A program made the translations under genes and the position numbers. From positions 53,332,170 to 53,396,169 of the forward strand of contig OY744607.1 in assembly GCA_963556255.1 (NCBI GenBank): a stretch of DNA of 64,000 nucleotides, given 5' to 3'. Source of the DNA: Allolobophora icterica. Lineage: Eukaryota; Annelida; Clitellata; Crassiclitellata; Lumbricidae. Below the pieces are notes generated by a model, which ran no database searches, was not told the origin of the DNA, and was given only the letters and a program-made list of their open reading frames with translations. Below, piece by piece: positions 29,636 through 36,520 of this stretch (position 1 is its first letter; every line of letters starts with the position of its first letter).

Positions 29636-32600
29636 ATGGACTACAAGTTGAAAACTGTAACAGAATTGAGAGTCATGGCAAAACGGAGCGGCGTGGTCGG
29701 ATATTGGAAACTGCGAAAAGCGGATCTGATTGCTGCTATGAGCAAAGATAAAAACTTGCTCGACTCTCCAGTTCCCGATATTCGAACCCCAATTCTTACT
29801 CCGACCAAGTATATTTCCCAGCCAAGTAATAAAGTTCTCAGTGAGTTGAAAACTAAGGTTAGGTCGAATATTAATTCTTTTGCGGATTGGTTAGTTAGTT
29901 ACATACCTCCTAAAATAAAGAAACCTGTGAACGAAAGATTGGAATCGTTTAAGTCGAAAATAAAGAGTCTCTTTGCTAAAATCAATACAAAGAAGTTTGA
30001 AATTCGAAAGACTGCATCGGCCATCAAAGGATTCACTAAACAATACACGATCGATGGTTCTTCTGGAATCGATGCCGTGTCTTTTCTTAGCGCCGTTAGA
30101 CCGCAGGTGGTTAGTCTGTTGTCAAGAAATCGTCAGGTTAAGGTTCAACTCGTTCTTACGTGTACCATGGAGCGCGTTGATATGAAATCCGGAGAAGAAG
30201 AATCCGCGAATGTTCCATTCGTCTCGAAAACTGAAGTTATTTTAGATGCTACCGATATTAACGAAATATACGATAATGCAATAAATAAGATCCCAGAGAC
30301 TATGGCAAGTTTCCAGATGCGGGGAAGTAATTGGAGATTCGTGAATGTTGTAAAGTTAGATGTCAATACTGCTGTTTATAAACCACTGAAAGGCAGTTCT
30401 TACATTCCGTTGCCTACAGAACTATCTACCAAAAAGGCTATTATCAATATGAAGAATAATGACGAGCAATGTTTCAAATGGTGCATTACTAGAGCATTAA
30501 ATTCAACTGACAATCATCCCGAAAGAATTACGAAAGAATTAATCAAACAATCCAAGAGACTCGATTGGAGCGGTATCGAATTTCCGGTTGCTGCGGATGC
30601 TAATATAATAAGCAAGTTTGAGAGAAATAATAATATAAGCGTTGACGTATTCGGTTTTGAAAATAAGATAGTATTCCCAATTTATGTGTCGAATCAACGA
30701 GACGATAAAGTTTCTATCGTTGAACTATTGCTTATTTCCGACGGAGATAAGAAACATTATTGTTGGATAAAGAATTTCAACAGATTGATGGCTTCACGAA
30801 CGGAAAAATCCCATACTTCAATGCACTATTGTAGAAGATGTTTAAACGGTTATACAAGAATAGAAGCGCTTAATAAACATACCGAGTACTGTTCGCAAAA
30901 CGCCGCTCAAAAAATAGAAGTCCCAGAACCGGGAACTACGTTAAGTTTTAAAAATTATAATAGGTCGATGAGAGTTCCCTTTATAGTTTCTGCAGATTTC
31001 GAATCTTTCATCAAACCTATAGCCACTTGCCAGCCAGATCCTCGCGTGTCTTATACCGATAAATACCAAAAACACACGCCTAGCTCGTTTTGTTATTACG
31101 TAAAATGCTTCGACGATATATTATATCAACAAGATCCTGTAACGTACACGGCCGAAAGCGAAGACGACGATATCGGTCAAATATTCGTAGATAGTCTCGA
31201 AGAGACTATAAAACGAATCTACAATCAGTTTAAATTTCCGAAGAAGATGATATTTACTCCAGATGACCGAAAAAAGTTTAAGGAAACTACTTTATGTCAT
31301 ATCTGTGGAGGGGCGTTGGGTACAGATCGGGTTAGAGACCACTGTCATTTGAGCGGTATTTTTAGAGGGGCCGCTCATAATGGTTGTAATCTAGACTATA
31401 AAGTTCCGAGGTTCTTTCCAGTAGTATTCCATAATCTGTCCGGATACGATAGCCATCTGTTCGTAAAAAAATTGCGAGGTGATCAGAATGAGAAAATTAA
31501 ATGCATTCCTAATAACGAAGAGAAGTACATATCGTTTAGCAGAGAAGTGATCGTCGATAAGTTTCTAAACAAAGAAGGGAAAGAAATTAACGTTAAACGT
31601 GAATTGCGATTCATCGACAGTTATAGATTCATGGCATCGAGTCTTGACGCTTTATCGAAGAATCTGAAGAAAGAACAATGTAAAAACATTGGCGCATCAT
31701 ATTCTGGGAAACAGCTCGATCTTTTACTTAAAAAAGGAATTTACCCGTACGATTACGTTACTTCCGTCGATAGATTTAACGAAACCGAACTACCTCCGAA
31801 GTCCGCATTTTATTCGAGGCTGAACGACTCAGATATTAGCGACGAAGATTACGATCACGCCAAAAATGTATGGAATGCATTCGGATGTAAAACGTTTAGA
31901 GAATACCACGACCTGTACAATGTTTCGGATGTTCTACTCTTAGCCGATGTTTTCGAAAACTTTAGAGACGTATGCATGAAGAATTATCGTCTAGATCCCG
32001 CATGGTATTACACTTCTCCGGGACTGGCCTGGGATGCTGCTTTAAAGTTGACCGGTATAAAGTTGGAGTTGTTGAGCGATTACGATATGATTCTGATGAT
32101 TAAGCAAGGAATAAGAGGAGGAATCAGCACAATTTCGAATCGTTATGGGAAAGCCAACAATAAGTATATGACGGCGGATAAATTCGATAGCAGCGAGCCT
32201 TCGTCATATATAACTTATCTAGACGCTAATAATTTATACGGTTGGGCGATGAGCAAGCCTTTACCGACTCGTGGATTTAAATGGATGAGCGACGACGAGC
32301 TAAATAATTGGAATGTATTGGGATCGTGTATATTGGAAGTGGATTTGGAATATTCTGAAAAATTGCACGATCTCCACAACGACTATCCTCTGGCTCCCGA
32401 GAGCATCTCGTCGGAATTTACATATAATATACCAAAACTAATTCCAAACTTGAACGATAAAAAGAAGTACGTGGTACATTACGAAAATTTGAAGTTGTAC
32501 GAAAGTCTCGGGTTGAAAATCGCGAAAATTCACAGAGGGATACTATTCGAAGAAAGCCCATGGTTGAAATATTATGTAGATTGGAACACAAACTTGAGAA

Positions 32601-33439
32601 CGAGTGCCACAAATAACTTTGAGAAAGACTTTTTCAAATTGATGAACAATAGCGTCTTTGGAAAAACTCTTGAAAGGATCGAAAATCATGTAGATATAAA
32701 ATTGGTATGTCACGAGAAGGAAGCTATTAAGCTAGCTGCAAAAACTAATTATGACCGCCTGACGATTTTCGACGAGAATCTAATCGCCGTTCACATGAAA
32801 AGACCGAGGTTGTTTTATAATAAACCGATATATCTAGGCATGTGTATATTAGACTTAAGTAAAACTTTGATGTACGATTTCCATTACAATTTTATACGGC
32901 AAAAATACGGCGACAGAGCTAAATTGTTATTCACCGATACAGATTCGTTGGCATATGAAATACAAACAGAAGATTTTTACGACGATATCGCTCAAGACGT
33001 TGCGGTTCGATTCGATACGAGTGATTACCCAGAAGATCACCCATCGGGTTTAAGAAGCGGAATGAACAAGAAAGTTATCGGTATGTTCAAAGACGAATCA
33101 GCAGGAAAACAGATTTCCGAGTTCGTAGGTTTAAGGGCCAAGTTGTACTCGTATAGAATCGATGGCGAAGAACATAAGAAGTGTAAAGGCATTAAGCAAA
33201 ATGTCGTGAAGAAAACGATAACTCACGATGATTACAAAAACTGTCTGTTTACCAAGAGAGAACGACTAAGAAAAATGAACGTTTTTAGATCGTATCATCA
33301 CGATATTTATACCGAGCAGGTAAATAAAGTTGCATTATCCGCGGATGATGACAAACGAGTAATAATGGAAGACGGTATTCATACATTAGCGTACGGACAT
33401 TACTCGTTACGCTGCGCACATAAAGAATCTATTCGTTGA
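29636..33439 (+). CDS. POLB: Protein-primed family B DNA polymerase with SAP and endonuclease-VII-like zinc segment, 1267 aa
   Basis: The single uninterrupted frame carries in order: a SAP-like N-terminus (TVTELRVMAKRSGVV..KADLIAAM, residues 7-35); a Cys/His pair (CRRC..H..YC, near 400); exonuclease motif I SADFESF (about 452-458); a recombination-endonuclease-VII-like zinc segment CHICGG..RDHCHLSG..HNGCNLD (about 554-585); Exo II HNLSGYD (599); Exo III YNVSDVLLL (about 762); polymerase motif A YLDANNLYGWA (D863); motif B NNSVFGKT (1004-1011); and motif C FTDTDSLAYE (D1101, D1103). All catalytic residues are present. This is the Polinton replicase, used with a terminal-protein primer. It is followed after 7 bp by the protease gene. 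Confidence 0.97.
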   Translation: MDYKLKTVTELRVMAKRSGVVGYWKLRKADLIAAMSKDKNLLDSPVPDIRTPILTPTKYISQPSNKVLSELKTKVRSNINSFADWLVSYIPPKIKKPVNERLESFKSKIKSLFAKINTKKFEIRKTASAIKGFTKQYTIDGSSGIDAVSFLSAVRPQVVSLLSRNRQVKVQLVLTCTMERVDMKSGEEESANVPFVSKTEVILDATDINEIYDNAINKIPETMASFQMRGSNWRFVNVVKLDVNTAVYKPLKGSSYIPLPTELSTKKAIINMKNNDEQCFKWCITRALNSTDNHPERITKELIKQSKRLDWSGIEFPVAADANIISKFERNNNISVDVFGFENKIVFPIYVSNQRDDKVSIVELLLISDGDKKHYCWIKNFNRLMASRTEKSHTSMHYCRRCLNGYTRIEALNKHTEYCSQNAAQKIEVPEPGTTLSFKNYNRSMRVPFIVSADFESFIKPIATCQPDPRVSYTDKYQKHTPSSFCYYVKCFDDILYQQDPVTYTAESEDDDIGQIFVDSLEETIKRIYNQFKFPKKMIFTPDDRKKFKETTLCHICGGALGTDRVRDHCHLSGIFRGAAHNGCNLDYKVPRFFPVVFHNLSGYDSHLFVKKLRGDQNEKIKCIPNNEEKYISFSREVIVDKFLNKEGKEINVKRELRFIDSYRFMASSLDALSKNLKKEQCKNIGASYSGKQLDLLLKKGIYPYDYVTSVDRFNETELPPKSAFYSRLNDSDISDEDYDHAKNVWNAFGCKTFREYHDLYNVSDVLLLADVFENFRDVCMKNYRLDPAWYYTSPGLAWDAALKLTGIKLELLSDYDMILMIKQGIRGGISTISNRYGKANNKYMTADKFDSSEPSSYITYLDANNLYGWAMSKPLPTRGFKWMSDDELNNWNVLGSCILEVDLEYSEKLHDLHNDYPLAPESISSEFTYNIPKLIPNLNDKKKYVVHYENLKLYESLGLKIAKIHRGILFEESPWLKYYVDWNTNLRTSATNNFEKDFFKLMNNSVFGKTLERIENHVDIKLVCHEKEAIKLAAKTNYDRLTIFDENLIAVHMKRPRLFYNKPIYLGMCILDLSKTLMYDFHYNFIRQKYGDRAKLLFTDTDSLAYEIQTEDFYDDIAQDVAVRFDTSDYPEDHPSGLRSGMNKKVIGMFKDESAGKQISEFVGLRAKLYSYRIDGEEHKKCKGIKQNVVKKTITHDDYKNCLFTKRERLRKMNVFRSYHHDIYTEQVNKVALSADDDKRVIMEDGIHTLAYGHYSLRCAHKESIR

Positions 33440-33446
33440 TTATAAA

Positions 33447-33893
33447 ATGAGTTTTAGAAGTGTTACAGAAATCGACGTTTGTGGAGTCGCGTTACCGAAT
33501 GTTCCTTTGACGAATATACAACTGCTAGACGCCGCTAAGAAGAAACTAAATATCACAAACTTCAGAGGAGTGTTCCTACGAGACGAGCTGCCCGAGAGAC
33601 CGAGTAGGCCTACTAACGAAAGCGGCATTCTTAACCTAGATAAATCTAGTGGAAGTGGGACTCATTGGGTGTGTTGGATCAAGAAAAAAGGCGAAATTTC
33701 GGCGAAATATTTCGATGGCTATGGTCTCCCTCCACCTACCGAGCTACTGAAATATTTACGTCGTCCGGTTTATTATAACAGCGAACGAATACAGCCCGAT
33801 AACGAAGTGTTTTGCGGTCATCTGTGCTTGTACGTGTTGAAGATGATGGACGATGGCGCGAATTTTCAAGAGGTTATAAACGGTTTGTTTTAA
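33447..33893 (+). CDS. PRO: Adenovirus-type cysteine protease, 148 aa
   Basis: The catalytic layout is visible: GTHWVCW with His73, YFDGYG with Asp90, then IQPDNEVFCGHLCLYVL with Gln116 and Cys123. This is the His-Asp/Glu-Gln-Cys order of the adenain/Ulp1-like fold. Family knowledge: these proteases cut virion precursors at Gly-Gly-type sites during maturation. The length is close to other Polinton proteases. The gene starts 7 bp after the polymerase stop behind GATTATAAAATG. It is intact, and a candidate substrate with IGG|A lies in the core-type gene at 24239. Confidence 0.93.
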   Translation: MSFRSVTEIDVCGVALPNVPLTNIQLLDAAKKKLNITNFRGVFLRDELPERPSRPTNESGILNLDKSSGSGTHWVCWIKKKGEISAKYFDGYGLPPPTELLKYLRRPVYYNSERIQPDNEVFCGHLCLYVLKMMDDGANFQEVINGLF

Positions 33894-33922
33894 TATATAT
33901 ATATATCTATATATATTATAAA
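33894..33922 (+). promoter_or_regulatory. TATA-rich leader of fibre gene 1
   Basis: ATATATATATATATCTATAT followed by ATTATAAAATG directly precedes the start codon. The same class of leader precedes most genes of the element. Confidence 0.45.
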
Positions 33923-34633
33923 ATGCCTGTGGATAAATTCGGACATACTGATGTTGGATATTCAGAAAGAGTAATTGCCGGAGGAGTTACATTGTCTCAA
34001 GCAAATGCTACTTTCCTTCGTATGGATGGAACAAACGCTGCGACCGAGAATATTAATTTGGATTCTCATAAACTTGTCAACGTGTCAGATCCTACTAACC
34101 CCCAAGATGGTGCTACCAAATATTACGTAGATAATGCTCATAAGAAATGTTATCTCGGATATATACCTAATTTAGAAACCGACGAGAGTAGTACCGGATT
34201 CGTCGCTAGTGCCAGTTCACACATAGACGGATATCGAGCGTACGGAGCGTTCAATAGTCTAAACGCGGATGGTTTGAACGGATCTTGGGTTTCTAATGAT
34301 TCTTTGAATACCTGGATACAGATAAAATGTCCTGAGCCGGTTAAAATTTGGAGAATCGCGTTGAAAGCCATCGATAATGTACATAGAATACACAGTGTCT
34401 TTTGGACCATATCAGGGCGTAACGACGGCGATTCGACATTTACGACGTTATTTACGATGACGACTCCGTTTGGCCTATTGAGAACCGCAACTGCCCCGTC
34501 ATTTTTCAATATTTCAACGAATACTGCGTATCAGTATTACAGATTTACGAAAACACATATTCCCGGTGGGACTATTTTCGGTCAGATTAACGTAGGACTT
34601 CATAGCATACAATTATACATATACGATACTTAA
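33923..34633 (+). CDS. Fibre-like protein 1 with discoidin-like head (short stalk), 236 aa
   Basis: I start at ATG 33923, which aligns with the start of fibre gene 2, and not at 33812. The first 70 residues are nearly identical to those of gene 2 (VDKFGHTDVGYSER, GGVTLSQANATFLRMDGTNA) and end in DPTNPQDGATKYYVDNA, a linker repeat familiar from phage and giant-virus fibres. A head follows directly (about residues 80-236) with SWVSNDSLNTWIQIKCPEPV, WRIALKAI and the final strand IQLYIYDT, patterned like F5/8 type C (discoidin) carbohydrate-binding domains. It likely forms a capsid spike for attachment; that is inference. Compared with gene 2 it lacks about 120 residues of stalk. Confidence 0.75.
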   Translation: MPVDKFGHTDVGYSERVIAGGVTLSQANATFLRMDGTNAATENINLDSHKLVNVSDPTNPQDGATKYYVDNAHKKCYLGYIPNLETDESSTGFVASASSHIDGYRAYGAFNSLNADGLNGSWVSNDSLNTWIQIKCPEPVKIWRIALKAIDNVHRIHSVFWTISGRNDGDSTFTTLFTMTTPFGLLRTATAPSFFNISTNTAYQYYRFTKTHIPGGTIFGQINVGLHSIQLYIYDT

Positions 34634-34727
34634 ATCGTGGTAGGCTATTCAGCCTCCTTTGAGCTCACCAGACGGCTTATTTTATTATAAATAAAATATA
34701 TATACATTGTATTAATATATACTAAAA
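34634..34727 (+). promoter_or_regulatory. Spacer and leader between the two fibre genes
   Basis: Ninety-four bp with GGTAGGCTATTCAGCCTCC, a small inverted repeat, then AAATAAAATATATATACATT and ACTAAAAATG. It may contain the terminator of gene 1 and promoter of gene 2. Confidence 0.35.
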
Positions 34728-35819
34728 ATGCCTGTGGATAAATTCGGACATACTGATGTTGGATACTCGGAAAGAATAATTGCCGGAGGAGTTACATTGT
34801 CTCAAGCAAATGCTACTTTCCTTCGTATGGATGGAACAAACGCCGCGACCGAGAATATTAATTTAGATTCTCATAAACTGGTCAACGTGTTAGAACCTAC
34901 TAATTCCCAAGATGGTGCTACCAAAAATTACGTAGATATTAATAGCGGTGTAAACAAAGTTTCTAAGACTGGTGACGTTATGACCGGCAATCTATTTTTA
35001 AGTGTGGGCTCGGATCGTCAACGTAACATGGGGTGTAAGGATCTACGCGGAAACAAACTGTTTGCTTTGATACTGGGTAATCTGTTAAACAAAATAGAAG
35101 GTTATTTAAACCAACCTATAACGTTGCAATCGATCGAAGGTTTCTTGTGCAAAGTGGGAACGGAAAATATAATTCGATTCGGTAAATCGTCCAGCGACCA
35201 TAAAATCGATGTTTACCAAGATATCGTTATGAGACAAAAATCTATAACCGATTTAAAAGACCCCGTTAACCTTCAAGATGCCTCCACTAAAAATTATGTA
35301 GATAACGCTCTTAATAGAGCGGATAATAATGCTCTTAAAAAGTGTCATATCGGATACATACCTATTTTGGAGGCTGATGAAAGTGTTACCGGATTTATCG
35401 CTAGTGCTAGTTCAACTGTTACTGACAAGTATCAAGCGTATGGAGCTTTCAATAGTCTAAATGCAGATGGTTCAAACGGAACATGGATCGCGGATAGTAG
35501 ATCAATCTTAAATGTCTGGCTGCAGATAAAATGTCCTGAGCCGGTTAAAATTTGGAGAATTGCGTTGAAAGCGATAAGACACAACAGAGGCACATACCAG
35601 ATTACAAACTGGATTTTAAACGGAAGTAACGATGGATCAACGTTCACCCAATTACTAAGATCGACGCAGGCATTATTAAACACCGAAGCTGCTCCGTCAT
35701 TTTTTAATCTTACAACGACTCCGATTGCGTACCAGTATTACAGACTTGCAGTAACAAGCAACCCCAGTCACACTGTGGTAGGAGTAGAAGTCCTACAATT
35801 ATATGTATACGATACTTAA
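34728..35819 (+). CDS. Fibre-like protein 2 with stalk and discoidin-like head, 363 aa
   Basis: The N-terminal anchor (1-70) copies that of fibre 1. Then come VSKTGDVMTGNLFLSVGS, a fibre-stalk start common in phage tail fibres, and a beta-repeat-like stalk. A second linker repeat, DPVNLQDASTKNYVDNA (about 178-194), precedes a head (about 205-363) with CHIGYIPILEADESVTGFIA, VWLQIKCPEPVKIWRIALKA, ILNGSNDGSTFTQLL and a final LQLYVYDT. The order WLQI..W.I..GSNDGSTFT..L..YQYYRL is characteristic of discoidin/F5/8C-type domains. The two linker repeats bracket exactly the part missing in fibre 1. The frame is intact. A host-attachment role is inference. Confidence 0.78.
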   Translation: MPVDKFGHTDVGYSERIIAGGVTLSQANATFLRMDGTNAATENINLDSHKLVNVLEPTNSQDGATKNYVDINSGVNKVSKTGDVMTGNLFLSVGSDRQRNMGCKDLRGNKLFALILGNLLNKIEGYLNQPITLQSIEGFLCKVGTENIIRFGKSSSDHKIDVYQDIVMRQKSITDLKDPVNLQDASTKNYVDNALNRADNNALKKCHIGYIPILEADESVTGFIASASSTVTDKYQAYGAFNSLNADGSNGTWIADSRSILNVWLQIKCPEPVKIWRIALKAIRHNRGTYQITNWILNGSNDGSTFTQLLRSTQALLNTEAAPSFFNLTTTPIAYQYYRLAVTSNPSHTVVGVEVLQLYVYDT

Positions 35820-36182
35820 AATCGGGAATTATAATAAGTGATCATAAGTTCACACACACAGCAAGTCCGTCACACCGGATGACTCTGGCACAGATACCAG
35901 ATCATTGATGCGCAAGCATCAATTTCAGGAGCATTGCTCCCTGTTGCGAGAACGATTTCTAATTAAAGGAAGTTTCTCATAAAGTCGTTCATCCCAACGC
36001 ACCGGATGATCTTGGCCCGTGAAAGACACTTAGGCCTATTGCACATACACATACACACACTGTGTGTGTGTATACATGTATGCATACATGAATGTATACA
36101 TGTATGGTCTTACTAAGTAAAACCTGAAGCGGATGCTCCTGCTAATCCAGCTGCTCCTGCAGCAGAAGCTCCTGCTCCTGAA
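35820..36182. other. Polinton right arm beyond the fibre genes, with hairpins
   Basis: There is no gene. The stretch contains a run of hairpins (see 35904-35923), then CAGGAGCATTGCTCCCTG, a (CA)n/(TG)n palindromic zone (36048-36075), and a GCTCCTGCTGCA-type repeat leading into the right terminal repeat. Confidence 0.55.
35904..35923 (+). terminator. Perfect 8-bp hairpin with GCAA loop after the fibre genes
   Basis: ATTGATGC-GCAA-GCATCAAT is a perfect stem with a GNRA-type tetraloop, followed at once by a second, imperfect hairpin (CAGGAGCATTGCTCCCTG). The location, 85 bp after the fibre 2 stop, suits a 3'-end or processing signal; the role is inferred. Confidence 0.4.
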
Positions 36183-36295
36183 GCTCCTGAACGAAGCATG
36201 TGATGGCCATTTCCACTGTTTATTAATTAATTAATTACCTGTTAATTAATTACCTACTAATTAACCTAATTGGCCCAGTCGGCCCCCGTTTGTAC

Positions 36296-36296
<1 letters not shown>
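36183..36296 (-). repeat. Polinton right terminal inverted repeat
   Basis: Its reverse complement starts AGTACAAACGGGGGCCGACT and aligns through GGTTAATTAGTAGGTAATTA to CATCACATGCTTCGTTCAGG with the left end. The external flank is TACATACATA. Confidence 0.92.
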
Positions 36297-36326
<30 letters not shown>

Positions 36327-36520
36327 CAAACCTATATACATACATGTATACATACATGTATACATACATGTATACATACATATATGCATACATACACACA
36401 TACATGCATACACACATACATACACACATAGGCACACATACATAGATACACTAATACATACATACACACATACGCATACAAACATATATATATATATATA
36501 ATATATATATATATATATTA
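36297..36520. repeat. (TACA)n and (TA)n microsatellite, right flank of the Polinton
   Basis: An imperfect (CATA)n run with TG insertions to about 36480, then (TA)n to about 36520. It continues the satellite that borders the left end of the element. Confidence 0.85.

Larger units (their letters stand above)
14817..36296 (+). mobile_element. Polinton/Maverick (adintovirus-like) element, about 21.5 kb, defective
   Basis: Matching inverted ends (14817-14933 and 36183-36296) enclose the full Polinton gene set: integrase remnant, PLA2-like gene, packaging ATPase, penton-like and major capsid genes, protein-primed PolB, adenovirus-type protease, several virion-type proteins and two fibre-like genes. 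Termini are AGTAC...GTACT, with three extra bases (AGT) at the left end. TACATA flanks both ends and could be the 6-bp target duplication expected of Polintons, but the satellite context makes this ambiguous. Known biology: Polintons are large self-synthesising elements regarded as integrated dsDNA viruses. Inferred: this copy cannot move by itself, since integrase, major capsid and core genes are broken. It lies antisense in an UNC93A-like intron. Confidence 0.93.
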
